From: Escallonia rubra
Taxonomy: Eukaryota > Streptophyta > Magnoliopsida > Escalloniales > Escalloniaceae
NCBI GenBank assembly: GCA_033065855.1
Contig: JAVXUO010002070.1
Location: 1 to 64,000, forward strand
Direction: 5' to 3'
Length of the DNA stretch: 64,000 nucleotides
The notes under the pieces were generated by a model. It was not told where the DNA came from. It worked only from the letters and a program-made list of their open reading frames with translations, and ran no database searches. Shown piece by piece: positions 21,054 to 33,800 of this stretch. The first letter of the stretch is position 1. Each line of letters opens with the position of its first letter. Both the position numbers and the translations under genes were made by a program.

Positions 21054-22318
21054 TGAAACCAAAAAGATAACCCTAGAGGGGGGGGGGGGGGGAATAGGGT
21101 TTTAAGACTACTTTAAAAATTAACAAACAACAAACCTCAATCTCAATAACTTAAATAAGCAAACAACCAATCTCAACACAAATGTAAAACGATAATGTAA
21201 AGAGAAAAGGGTTTAGAGATACTTGACAAGGAGATTTAAATGGTTCGGCTTGATATACCCTCAAGCCTACGTCCATCCTTTCAAGGAAGTCCCTTAAAAG
21301 GCCCTAGAATCCACTAGTATGATCTTCCTTACGGGTCAAGATTGAACCTCTTACAATCCCTTGATACTATGCCCACATCAAGAACAAGCTTTGACAAACC
21401 CAAAGCTCCAAAGCTTAACAACCCCAAGCTTTGATACAAAAACCTTTAGATGAAGAATTGTGTACAAGATTTCACTCTCAATAAGTAGATGAGTACAAGT
21501 TTAAGCACTAGAACAAGAGAGATGAGTGTATGATGACTTATGAAAGTGTATATCTCTCAAATGTAAGCTCACAATAAATGCTCTCTTGAAATGGATGAGA
21601 AATCAATGAAAAACAAGAGAGATTGAACAATTGCTTTGATCTTTGAGTATATGAAAGATAAGAGAGCTTTGAATGCAATTGATGAATCAAAACTAAGCCC
21701 AAAATGAGTATTTATAGAGTTGGGAATTAATATGACCGTTTGGAGTTAGGTAGGGCATTTATTGCACCAAACGGTAAATACAGTCGACTGTAATGCACCA
21801 TTGCAGTCGACTGTAATCCCAAAGTAGCCGTTGGAAATTCAAATTTCCAACTTGCAGTCGACTGTAATAGGCTACTGGAAGTATTGCAGTCGACTGCATT
21901 CCAATGCAGTCGACTGTAATACCTCACTGCCCAACTTACAGTCGACTGCATTCCAATGCAGTCGACTGCATTCCAGAAAAATGCAGTTTCCTAGTTTTTA
22001 AAGAATGAAAAACTTTTATGCATGCAAGGGAAACCTATGGGCAAGTTCTAGGTATACAGTCATCGTAACGATCATCTCTCTACGTCTAGTTTACAAAGAA
22101 GGAAATAAAGCGTTGTAAAATTCAATCGACGAATTTCTTCTTTGATGCGTTCCGTTGAAAGTCTTTGACCGTGTTGCTCGTCTAATAATCCGTTTGCATG
22201 AGTATGAGATTGTTCTTATTGCTTCATCAACTCAATGCATGTTAGACAACATAAACATCAATGTTGGTTATCATCAAAACCAAATATAATCCTAGGTTAA
22301 ATAATCGTAGGGTTAACA
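21054..22318. mobile_element. Solo LTR, copia-like, inserted in LINE ORF1
   Basis: Starts TGAAACC and ends GTTAACA, flanked by the perfect 5-bp duplication GTGTA (21049-21053 and 22319-22323). Length 1265 bp, with no internal coding region. It contains AACCCTAGAGGGGGGGG near its start, which resembles SIRE/Maximus-type copia LTRs as I remember them. Seven copies of the palindrome CAGTCGACTG lie at 21781-21968. Removing it rejoins the LINE ORF1 sequence. It arose by recombination between the two LTRs of a full element. Confidence 0.88.
21781..21968. repeat. Seven copies of palindrome CAGTCGACTG in the solo LTR
   Basis: Exact copies at 21781, 21804, 21855, 21887, 21907, 21939 and 21959, mostly extended as TGCAGTCGACTG. 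Spacing is irregular (20-51 bp), so this is a cluster of sites and not a simple tandem repeat. Confidence 0.93.
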
Positions 22319-22323
22319 GTGTA

Positions 22324-23000
22324 CAATACTCAGAAGAGGATGTGGCTGCTGAGATCAAGGAATGGGCATACACTTTCGTTACATATGTAATGGAGCAAGA
22401 TCTCCCTTCCATGTCATGAAGGGGTTTTTCGGAAAGAAAGTGGAAACAATTTGGGCATTTTGAGCTAAATTTTGTTAAAATTGGAGTTTTCTTGGTCAAG
22501 TTTGTATCAGCGATGGCACAATAACAGGTATGTGAGCAAGGCCCCTTGTTTTTTGATAATAAGCCATTTATTACTAAACCATGGTCTCCTGATATATCTC
22601 TTGAGAAGGAAGGTTTGAGTTCAATACCTATGTTTCACATTTACATTTGAAAATAGTGAGCACCATTGGTCAACCATCCTCAGTAAAACATGCTCAATAA
22701 AATAGTGAGCATTTTAAAACATGCTCGGTAAATAGTGAGCACCATTGGTCAGCCATTATTTATGGATGCTATGACTGCATCAAAAGAAAGAGTCGGCTAT
22801 GCCAGGGTATGTGTAGAGGTCAATTTGGACAAAATGCTCCCTGAAGTAGTTTCATTATGGGGACCAAATGGAGATATGATTGAACGGAGGATTGAATATG
22901 AATAAGTGCCAGTAAAATATTAGCATTGTAAGGTATTTGGCCGCATGAGTGCTAACTGTTATAGCAAACCAGTGCAGAAGCAAAGCTGGCAGTAGAAAAA
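22324..23000 (+). pseudogene. LINE ORF1, 3' part (DUF4283-like and zinc-knuckle region)
   Basis: Readable pieces: VCEQGPLFFDNKPFITKPW, then GYARVCVEVNLDKMLPEV and IEYE followed by a degenerate knuckle HCKVFGRMSANC. These match the RNA-binding ORF1 of plant L1 elements (DUF4283, then CCHC). Stops at several points. Confidence 0.8.
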
Positions 23001-23284
23001 AGAACAGAGTAAGCAAGTGATAAGTCAAAGAATCAGTACTAGACCTGTGGAGCAACTACACAGAGGTCATTCTTCAAGGGCTTCAACATCTGCTTTAGAT
23101 AATGCAGTGCATGTAAGTAATCGTTTTCAAGTTATAGAATCTCTGATATGATGATAGATGTGGAACTAATGAGGATTGAGCATAAGAATGTGACTGGTAC
23201 AAAAGATTATGCTAATCAGTCAGCCTGGGAAAATCAGAAAGGATTGGGAATGGATATAGCTGTTAGTGGCAGTGGACGAAAATC

Positions 23285-26200
23285 ATGATGCAAACTATTG
23301 CAAGTTAGAATGTGAGGGGTCTGAATGACCCTGTCAGGCAGAGAGATGTCAAGAAAATATTGAAAATAAATAATGTGGAACAAGTAGGTTTAATGGAAAC
23401 TAGGGTAAGAGGAGGCAATATTACTGCCATTATAAGAAAATGGGGACAAGACTGGGAATTTGATTACTCCCTAAATACAAAGGGAGTCTCTAGACTGTGG
23501 ATGAGCTGGAATAAAATGAGGTTTAAAGTGAAAATGATTAATAAATCATCTCAACATCTCACTAGATATGTTACAGATGTGGAAGAATCATACAAATTCT
23601 TTGTGACAGTAGTATATGGCAACAAAAAAGGTGATAAAAAAAAAGCATTATGGGCCAAATTGGAAACATGTGCTGGTATAGGCTGACAACCTTGGAAAGT
23701 GGTTGGGGATTTTAATGTTGTCAGATTTTCATCTGAGAAAAATGGAGCGCTTGGCATTTATGTAAGGGATATCTCAGAGTTTAATAACTGCATTTTCAAC
23801 TTTCAATTGGAGGATGTACACACCATTGGTTTATTCTATACCTGGTGCAATAAAAGGGATGAAGACTTGATAATGTGCAGAATTGACAAGGCACTGCAAA
23901 ATGATGGCTGGATGGAAAGTTTTTCTAATACCATGGTAGAAGCAAGAGCACCTGGAGTATCTGATCATGCCATATTATTGACAAAAGTTAGTATGGAGCA
24001 ATACAAGGGGAATAGGCCATTTAAGTTTTTAAATTTTTGGATGAAGCATCCTAGCTTTGCACATGGTTTAAAGACCCCGTGGAGAGAAACATGTAGTGGA
24101 GATGCATGTCGCCAATTGCAAGTAAAATTCAAAAAACTAAAGCCTTGGCTAGGAAGCTCAATACAATAACATTTATGACAGCTCAATATAATAACATTTC
24201 TGGCAGAACAAGTGCTAAGCTTAAGGAACTCCAGGACATTCAGCTGCAAATTTTGGGAAACCAGAGGATTGATTTGATTCAACAAAAAAAAGATGTGCAA
24301 AGACAATATTATGAAATGACATAGGCTGAAGAAGTTTTTTACTTCTAAAAAGCTAGAATTAAGAAGGTGAAACTGGAGGATTATAACACATCATACTTTC
24401 ACAAGTATATGCAAGTGCACAGAGCCCAAAACAAGATTTCAGGAATACAAGATGAAAATTGGGTGCATATTACAAGTGCTAAGGAGGTCCATCAAGTGGT
24501 CGTAAGGCATTTTGCAAAATTCTTGGGTACACCAGTACGAGCTACACATTTGACTCAAACAAGGCTGGAAGAACTGATAAGTAGTAAAGTAGTAGAGCAA
24601 GACCAATGTATGTCAGCAGCTCCTCTGACAACTGAGAAAATTCAAATTGCCATGTTTTCACTCAAGATAGACAAGGCCCCAGGCCCTGATGGATTTACCT
24701 CTGAATTTTTTCAGGAAAACTGGGATGTGGTGAACAGGGATATGTGGGCTGCTATTATGGAATTTTCCAATAAGGGAAAGGGAGTGCAATTAAAACAACA
24801 CTGAACTCACCTTAATACTTAAGACAGCATGCCCACAGACCATGAAGGATTTCAGGCCAATAGCCAGTTGCAATGTGTTCTACAGATGCATCTCAAAGGT
24901 ATTACGTGACAGAATAAAGAAGGTATTGCCAGGACTAATAAGTAAGAGGCAATCAACCTTTGTAGCAGGGAGGAATATTGCTTATAACATCTTGCTTATG
25001 CAAGAACCGGTAAAAAACTACCATAAGGCTGGGGGCAAACCAAGATGTGTCATGAACATTGATCTATAGAAGGCATATGACTCTGAGTCATGCAGGTAAT
25101 GCTTTTCCCACAAAAGCTCATTGACTGGATAATGAAGTGTGTGAACACTGTCAGGTTCTCAATCAATCTAAATGGGTGCATGGAAGGATATTTTGCAAGA
25201 GCTAAGGGCCTAAGACAAGGGGATCATGTATCCCCATACCCATTTTTGTTGGTTATCGAAACTTTTTCAAGCATCATGAACCATTATGCAACTCAATTTG
25301 AGTTTCTATATCACCTTAAATGCAAAGAGTTACATATCAACCACTTGTGCTTTGTAGATGACATGTTTTTGCTAGCACAAGCTGATCATAGGACTTTGGA
25401 ATTATTGAGACTGCACTTAATGAGATTGAGCAGCTGTCAGGGTGGCTCCTAATATAAGTAAAAGTGCAATTTTCATGGCTGGGGTATAAGAGCAGACTGC
25501 AATATTACTGTATAGTATTATTGGTATTTCTCTTGGCTCATTCCCAGCTACATACCTTGGGGTCCCCCTTATTTCTACAAAATTGAAGTACAAAGACTGT
25601 AAGGTGCTTGTTGACAGAGTGACAAATACGATCTCAAGTTGGACAACAAAGTTCTTGTGTTATGCTGGAAGAATCCAGCTAGCAACCTCAGTACTGCTAA
25701 GTATGCAAGTGTATTGATGCATTATTTTGTCCTACCAAAAAAGATCATCAAGCAAATTGAAGGAAAAATTAGATCATTCATTTGGCATGGACAAGATGTA
25801 AAGTGCAGTGGTGCTAAGATGGCTTGGACTGAACTATGCCTACCAAAAAAGGAAGGGGGGTTGGTGCTAAAGAGATTAGATGAATGGAATAAGGCTGCTA
25901 TATGCAAACACTTATGGGATTTGGCTCACAAAAATGATTCATTGTGGGTGAAATGGTGCCATATGTATATAATAAAAAATAGGCACATTTAAACCACCTA
26001 CTATATTATTATCGACTTAGTGTAAGATACTCAAACTCGGGAGGCAGATGCAGGCCATATGTACTTATAAAATTGAGGATGGGAGAAGTACATGGTTGTG
26101 GATGGACAGATCGCTACATGGAGAGAGCATAATAAATAAATATGGTTCAAGACTGATATATGACTCAAGTATGCCAAGGGATGCTAGAGTATCTAATATA

Positions 26201-26940
26201 CTGGAGGGTGGAAGATGGAGACTACCCCCTAGCAGGTGACAAGCACTAAGGGATGTGAACAACTCAATCAATTTACAATACAACCAGAAAATGTATAGGA
26301 TAGAGTAATATGGGATCTGACCTCAAGTGGGAAATTCACTATCAATAGTGCATGGAATTTGATGAGAACTAAAGCACAGGTAGTACCTTGGTCAAAATTA
26401 CTGTGGTTTAGTGGACATATTCTCAAATGTTCCTTTATATGCTGGATACTATGTAAAAAGGGAATGAGGACTAAAGATAGACTGAAGAAATGGACCTTGG
26501 TTAAGGATGATATACGCAGCTTATGTGCTATGTAGCTGGAGACATGTGATCATTTGTTTATCCAATGTCAGTATGCACAAGCAATATGCAGGATGGTATG
26601 TGGTAGAGTTGGAATTGCGGTCCCTTCTGATGGATGGAATCAATGCCTACAAAAGATGTCTACAGAGTGCAGAGGCAAGAGTTTCAGGGCAAAACTTAGG
26701 AAGCTAGCAATCACAGTCATAGTTTATGGAATGTGGAGAGAAAGATATGCAAGAGTTTTTTAGCACAAACATGCACCTCTAGAAGAGTGCTTTTATATGA
26801 TACTAAAATGGATACAATATAGGGTGTTGAGTTGGGAGCATGTTGTAGATACTACTCAAAACAGAGGCCTGTGTACAACTTCGGAAGTTGACCAACAACT
26901 ACTGGAAATGAAGCCTAGAGGATAGACTGCAAATGCAAGA
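23285..26940 (+). pseudogene. LINE ORF2: AP endonuclease and reverse transcriptase, inactivated
   Basis: Starts MMQTIAS at 23285. The conserved W of the WNVRGLN motif is a TAG stop (23306-23308). The endonuclease domain continues to about 24000 (WKVVGDFNVV, ARAPGVSDHAILL). The reverse transcriptase follows in broken frames: KAPGPDGFTSEFFQENWD near 24675, DFRPIASCNVFY at about 24848, a stop inside the DL-KAYD motif near 25068, GLRQGDHVSPYPFLL near 25210, and FVDDM in place of the usual F/YADD near 25350. A zinc-binding RT-associated region lies at about 26300-26600 (CLETCDHLFIQCQYA). At least four stops and several frameshifts are present. Confidence 0.88.
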
Positions 26941-27064
26941 TAAAGGGAAACTGAAATTGTTTTGTATAAACCTTGTAAACAAAAGATAGGAAATGTGTAC
27001 ACCCAACATGTAACATTACTATACACAATTTGTGAATACGTGGAATAAAAAGAATTTTAAAAAA

Positions 27065-30000
27065 TTATTTTTTTATTTATGCACGGACCTGGCTCAAGCC
27101 TGGCCCTAAATGTTGGGCCAAGGGCTTGGACTTGGACCAGGCCCTGATATCCTTCAAGTGGCCCGGCCCAGGTCCCGACCAGGGTTCCTTACGGCCCACA
27201 GCTTGACCTGGCCCATTTCCACGCCAGGCTCTTCAGGCATCTGGGCCGGGTACGGGTAAAACCCGGGTATACCCATCGGGTACGGGTAAAACGGGTATAC
27301 CCGCCGGGTACGGGTAAAACCCGGTCGGGTACGGGTAAAAACGGGTCGGATATAATTTACCCAAATTTTTTCGAGTAGGATTTTTCTGAAACCGTACCCT
27401 ACCCTTATGGGTAAGGTATTACCCGCGGGTAATTTATTTATTTATTAACAGATAATCACTATTCTTTCTCTTATTTCTGATTACTAAAACAGCAATAACT
27501 TTCGATTTAATTTATTTTTACACAATTCACTTTGAAAATAATTGAATTTTTTGCTGTAGTTGGAGGTTCAGTACTTCTCAAATAAATCCTCAAACCAACA
27601 CAAATCACTCCAAATCTCCAAACACAATAAGCACAATATCTAACACAAAACTTGAAAATCACCTACAAAATATTTCCTACCTCTAAGGTAATAAAATACT
27701 TAGATAAATAAAACAAACAAACACAAATAACACTGATCAAAGACGGTGGCGGCGGATCCATAGCGGATCTGATCGGAGACGGTGGCGGCAGATCTGACGG
27801 TGGAGCGTGATAGCTTGGTCGTTGATGGATCTGGCTAGTGGTGAGTAGAGATGTCAATGGGCCAGGCTTGGGCCGGCCCAGCAGGCCTCCAACGAAATCG
27901 GGCCAGAAGAAGTGAAAACCGGGTCGGGCCTGAAAACTGGTATACTTGGGCCCAGTCCAAGCCCTGGCCCTAGGCCCAATATTTTAGGGCCGGGCTTGGG
28001 CCGGCCCAGGCCCAAATTTTTTTCCCCCTATTCTTAACTCCTTGTTATTCACATTTATAAATTAAATGGTTGGAGACTTGGAGCAACATCAAAAGCCTTA
28101 ATCGCCAAATCAAACTAGTGTAAGAGGTTCCCAACTGACGTTGTAGTACAGTTCACGTTACACAAGACGGGCACTAGCAGTTAAACATGAGTGACTCTCT
28201 CATTAGTTTGTCTACTTCCTCCTTTTCTATACACATCCTTATCTTTATTGTAAAACCATGACCACTACAAAGAGGTTGCAATCGTCGGAATCATTAACTC
28301 ATATTAAAAATCTCAAAACATTATTATCTACAATATTAACATCATGTTTTTTTATTTTTCTGATCACTAACATTTTGTCTAGTCATCGAGCCATTGTCAT
28401 TTGTCAGACGAAGCCTCTTTTCAAATCATGGCCGCAACTAGGATTTTAATTTGGCAAAACATATAGACAAGGGGAAGGGGAAGATATACTTGAACTCATT
28501 TTCATCATTAAATAAATGTTCCAGATTTTGCTACATGGCGCCAATAAAAGTTTATAGTTCATTCGTCCAGGAACGAATGGTTGTGGTGGTGCTTGGATTG
28601 GTGTTCGTGATGGCCGTGGTGGTGGTGCTTGACCTGGTGGTGGTGTTTTTCGTGATGATGATCAACGCCTGAATTTCTTTAGTAGTCCAGACATATTTGA
28701 CGCTAAACTTTTTTACTAGATTGAAAAAATTAAACTAGAGCAGTAATAAGTAATTAGAAATAACAATTAAAAAGAATTGAAGAGTAACTAGGGAATAAGA
28801 GTAATTAGTAATTCAAAATTGGCTGGAGTTAGTAATTAAAAATAACTTTGTAATAGTAATTAATAAATACGAATTCACTAATTACTAATTAGTAAACAAA
28901 ATAATTAGAGAGTAACAAATGAATAGGATGAATAGTTAGTAATTAGAATTTAACACGAGCAGTAATTAGTAAACATAAGTAGTAATTAGCAAAAGTACTA
29001 ATTAATAAACAAGAGTAGTAATTGGAGAGAAAAATAGTAGCAAAGCTTGTAGAAATGTAGAATATTTAGATAAGAGAGAGTAAGAAGATTTGTGTGAAAA
29101 ATTAGAAAGGAAGGGTGTGAATTTATAGATTTTTCAAAGTTCACAAAAGACCAAAATACCCTTAACAACTAGCCGTTTATAGTTGTTGGGGAGGGTAAAA
29201 GTGTAAAAAACCTTAAAAGATTTAAAAAAGTTAACTTGGACCAAAATACCCCCCAAACTTGCCGTTATATAGTTGTTGGGGAGGGGGGGTAAAAGTGAAA
29301 TTTTTTGAATTAGTGGGGAATATAGCCGAGTTTGGGCCAATTTAGGGCCATCCGGGCCAAAACAAGGCCAATTTTGGGCATGTTTCGGGGCTAGGCTTTT
29401 TTCGGGCCGGGCCATTTTTTCTGAAATCTTGGCCTAGTCCAAGGCCCTAAAATTTCGGGCCTACATTGTTCATAACAGGGCCGGGCTTTTTTTGGGCCGG
29501 GTCGGGCTGGGCCGCGGGCCGCCCGGCCCGTTTGACATCTCTAGTGGTGAGAGAGAGCGACGGCGTGAGATAGAAGTGAATCTGACTGGTGGTGAGAGAG
29601 GGCGCCGTCGTGAAAGAGCGACGTCAACCGTCGTGCGAAGTCGACCATCGTGCACCGTCGACCGTTGTGAGAGAGAGAGAGCACCGTCGATTGTCGTGAG
29701 AGAGAGAGTCGCGAGAGAGTTCAGAGAAGGGAAAAAGCGGCGCACGAAAAGGTAAGAGAATAATGAATTAGTGAGAGGAAGAAACCCTAGCAGTGTTTAT
29801 ATAGTAAAAAATTATGGGTAGACGGGTAAACCGTATCCGACCCGAATTTACCCGAAAATTACGGGTCGGTTCGGGTACGGGTCCGTTTTTAGCGGGTCTT
29901 CAAAATAAGTACCCGTGCCCAGGTTTTTTGGCCGGGTACGGATGGACCCGCGGGTCCGGCCAGGTCTACCTCTAAGTGGTTGCGGGCCAACTCCTCACAA
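27065..30000. mobile_element. Outer repeat with CGGGTA tracts, host of a younger hAT element
   Basis: A block of GGGTACGGGTAAAAC units (27250-27350) and a related, partly inverted block (29815-29985, ending GGTCTACCTCTAA) bracket this region. Its interior, on either side of the younger hAT, has GACGGTGGCGGCGGATC-type and GAGAGAGAG-rich sequence. I regard it as an old hAT-like element or repeat; its own terminal repeats and target duplication could not be matched. Confidence 0.4.
27846..29543. mobile_element. Non-autonomous hAT element, 1698 bp
   Basis: Starts TAGAGATGTCAATGGGCC; the right end is its inverted match, GGCCCGTTTGACATCTCTA. Flanked by a perfect 8-bp duplication GTGGTGAG (27838-27845 and 29544-29551), the hAT signature length. 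Subterminal regions are rich in GGGCC motifs. The interior has AGTAATTAGTAATTAGAA-type low-complexity sequence (28740-29030) and no transposase frame. Confidence 0.93.
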
Positions 30001-30819
30001 TACTGGGTCAAATGGCTTACAACGGGTAGGTTGTTTTGGTCCTTAGATAGGCAAGATCTATTGGTTTAGTGGTCAACTAGCCATGCCGGGATAGAGTCGT
30101 ATGACTCACTTTACCAAAACATCGGTCATAAAGCAGCATTCCACTCCTTAACAAGGGAGGAACCAAGTGTTCTTTGTTCAGTTCTAGTGACTGATCATTC
30201 GTAATCTTGTCCAGTTTCATTAGATGAATAGGCGCCGCAGGACCACATGAGACCCGGAAAAAACCGAACAGCTTCCATTTAGTTGCTATTTGATCATAAG
30301 TTGCTCATACTTCATTGCTTGGGCCCATTGCTTTACTTTCTAAAGTAAGGGCTTTTATTATCACTTGGCTTATCTGCTTCATATTCTTATGCTCAACTTC
30401 ATTGTAATTGCTTATGTATACATTAGCAGGAGATTTTCTTTGATGCATTAGTTTGTTAGTAAAGGTGGTATCGTTACTTGCATGTATGCTTACTTGTTGG
30501 TTGCACTCCCAACACTTCAACATATTGCACATTGTGGTAACAGGAGCTCTGAAAGTGCCAAATTCCGCAGCTGCGTACATACAATCTGATATGGAACCAG
30601 TGCTTGTTCAGGTACAAGATGCAACTCTCATCTGATTTTGGCTTTATAAGAGCCAAAAGCTCGTTTGCTGTGTCATCAATGTGCTGAACGTGCTTCATAA
30701 CCTTCATTCTACGACGGTCTTTGATCCCCCATCTCAAGTTTCATGACCCACTACGCTGGGAACTGTTAAATTCTTCAGATGGTAGGGTAGCTAACGCCAA
30801 GACTGTTGTGAAAAGCGTC
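30001..30819. other. 3' flank of the CCR4-like gene, no gene recognised
   Basis: Includes the probable 3' UTR of the gene ending at 30820. Open frames of 87-91 codons on the - strand (30305-30737) have no recognisable domain. Confidence 0.4.
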
Positions 30820-33800
30820 CTATTGTTGGTTTTGCACTCCCATGATGTGCTGCACGAAGGCATACTCAGAAACCAAGGCCAAGTGATCACTGCCTAATTT
30901 CTGCATGCATACGAAAAGAAGTTGTTAGGAACACACGACGCATATCAACATGCAGCAGTCGCAATCTGTTAAAGCAAATGAGCAGTTCCTTTGACAAAAT
31001 AATTATACACGTTTACAGGAAATCCTTTACGATTTGGTTCCGAAGTTCAAATGACGGAACACGGCGCATACAGAATGATCAGGAAGATATCAAGGTTGGT
31101 CTCTTTCCCATGTGTACGACACGAGAGCAAATTGGAAGCGGGCAGAAAGTTTTACGGTGACTTATGTGAAATCACAGGTTTGCAACATAAAAGATGAAAG
31201 GTTCAGGATGAAGATGAAGGGTTCAGGATAGTCACTTAATTTCTTTTGTGTTTATAGAAGTAACTAAGAATGACACTCTATCCCTAATGGCCTTACTAAT
31301 AAAGGAATCATATAATTGATCGGCCTGTATATCATCTATCCTCTATCCACCGGTCTATTGTTCCCACATTCTGTCTTAAAGTACTTATGGCCGTGATCGT
31401 CAAAATTTATTCTCGTACCTTCAAACTCTACTCAAAACAACTACTAGATGTTGGAGATTCTTTATTTAACATAACCAGAGAAACCTCACCTTCACACCAC
31501 AAAAAAGAACGGCAAAAGAGAGAGGATTAGTTATAGATGTCTATATCACTATTGTCCTTGATTTTCAAAGTTTTCATCGACTGATGTAGCAAAGTAGCCA
31601 GCAAAAAAAATAAAATGAAGCCTCTGGATTACAGGGTAGAAATAGTCATCACTACCAATTTTAATCACCACCCTTAGAAGTTTTCACCGCTTATATGACA
31701 ATGTAGCCAGCAAAGACAGCTAATCATGAAGAAATAACTCGGGAAGAAGCCTGCAATTTTATTCGACTCCTCTTATTCTGAACTGAGAAAAAATCAGGAT
31801 TTGTCATCATACACCTAGCCACTTTGCTTGCTTGGGTCGCTTGGGTTTCGTTATTCAAGTAAGAAATATCTAGCAAAAGATTGGCAATAACATCGAATAA
31901 GTCACATCTTGGACCCCTGTAAGTTTATTTAGTACCTCTAATCTGGAATAAAGGGAAGGGAGAAACCGGCATCAATACTGCTACTCTTTTTCTTTGGTAA
32001 TCATCAATACTTCAATTGCAAATTGAGAGCACTATTTTGAGTTGCAGAAAGAGAGAAACCTTTGCTGAACCGAGATATTGCCAAAGGTATCCATGAGAAA
32101 AAGTTAAGTTTTACCTACTCCTTACCCTTTACCTCTTACCTATCAATAAGTTCATTCAGGCACACACGAGTGGAAAGAAAGTTGAAAGCACATTCCTTGT
32201 TATTTGGTCCGAGTCCGTTGATATACTTGTTCACTTCTCCTTTCCTTTTCCTTCCTTTTCTTTGTTGTTTTTTAGTGGATTGCTCTTCATGTAATCATAT
32301 AGCTAGCAGCTATAAAACCGTGTCCCTCTATTGTTAGCAACCTTCAAAAAAGTTTTTATCTAATCTCCCACCCCCACCCCCCCCCGCCACCCCGGCAACA
32401 AGCAAAAGGGCTAAAGAGAAATGTATATTTTGGGAATTATAATCATCCGACGAAAGAAAAGCCTTCCAGTCTGCTGCATGATTAAACGCAAAAATCTTCA
32501 TACCTTGCATGGAATACCACCTGTCTTTTGGAGAATATCAAGGGGAATAGTGTCCAGAACCCTTGTAGGTACAAGACCACCATTTGAGTACCTGCATCAA
32601 AATCACGGGGATGTCTTTAGCTATCATTATTAAAGCCACACCATTGTCACCACCAAGAATATGAGCCATATTGCCACTAACTCCTTACCACAGATAGTCA
32701 ACAGTTCCGAGGAATTTTGACAGGTAGGAAGTGGCCAAAGGTTCACCGTGAGAACCCCTTGTTCTTGTAGATCCCTAAGAAATGCAGCAGAACAAATAAA
32801 TAGAATACGGTGAATGGGAAGAATGAACTGCCTGTGGATGGGACACGAAATCTCAGCACCTTCAGCATGGCGTAGGAGCTATTTAGCTTCAAAGGGTGCA
32901 CAACTACTCGGCACTCGGTGCTTCCAGTTGCAACTTTAATCTCTTCATCAGTCCAGCAATTATTTAAAGATCTGAAATGAAGTGCATCCATGCATATAAT
33001 GTCTAAGTTTTTGATAAGGAAGAAAATTGTTTGACGAAGGAGACCGCATATATGCAAAAGTTAGGGCCTCTCTCTACCCTCCTAAGTTTTCCTTACTTAC
33101 CCATTTTTGACTTCCTACTTTTTATTTTTATTTCTTTGGTATCTGTTATACAGTCTTGTTGGTTTGTGTTGTTTCTCAGATATAAAGTTAAGTAAAACGG
33201 AAGCTATAAAATGCAAAGGCTAAACTTCTGGTGCAACCCACGTCTCAGTAGATCATCAGGCATTACCACGTTGAAGCAAGGCATAAGACAACCATATGTT
33301 CCACTTTGATATGCCTTTAAAAAACAGAAAGAAATTGGCCGTGGTCAATTATTGTTTCTGAAAATGATTTGAGGAAACTAAAAACACAAAGGGGAGACAA
33401 GCATGTTTATACAATCTTATTGTAAACAACAGTGTCAACAGAAACAGAAAATGTAAAGGGCATAACCAGGATGAGAAGCAATCTTCAACAACTTACCATG
33501 GCATAGGCCCACTGAATGCAGTACTCATGCCACTTGGATAAGCCTTAAATAGGCATGAGTAACAATGTCATAAACTTACAGAAAAAGTTGTACAGATGAC
33601 TTGTGACACCTTAAAGGTTTAGCTAAAAATGCGTCAAAATGGACCGTCCCACACTAGCACTCCTAGATCAGATTCATTTTTGTCTATCATGGTTTTTCAG
33701 GTCTAAGAAGAAAATGGTCCAATTCTTTCGGTACCAAGAGAACATTATAACGAAGGTAGAGCATACAGCAGATCCTAGCATTTACCAACTGCTATAGCCT

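Larger units (their letters stand above)
20330..27060 (+). mobile_element. L1-type LINE retrotransposon, degenerate
   Basis: Order: 5' leader, ORF1 (20423-23000, split by the solo LTR 21054-22318), ORF2 (23285-26940) and an A-rich 3' end near 27060 (GGAATAAAAAGAATTTTAAA). The 5' end is approximate. Stops and frameshifts throughout show it is inactive. No flanking duplication was found, because the right flank is another repeat. Confidence 0.85.

Noticed and set aside
30305-30737. 87-91 codon frames on the - strand downstream of the CCR4-like gene
   Set aside because: No domain or family resemblance; probably 3' UTR and flank.
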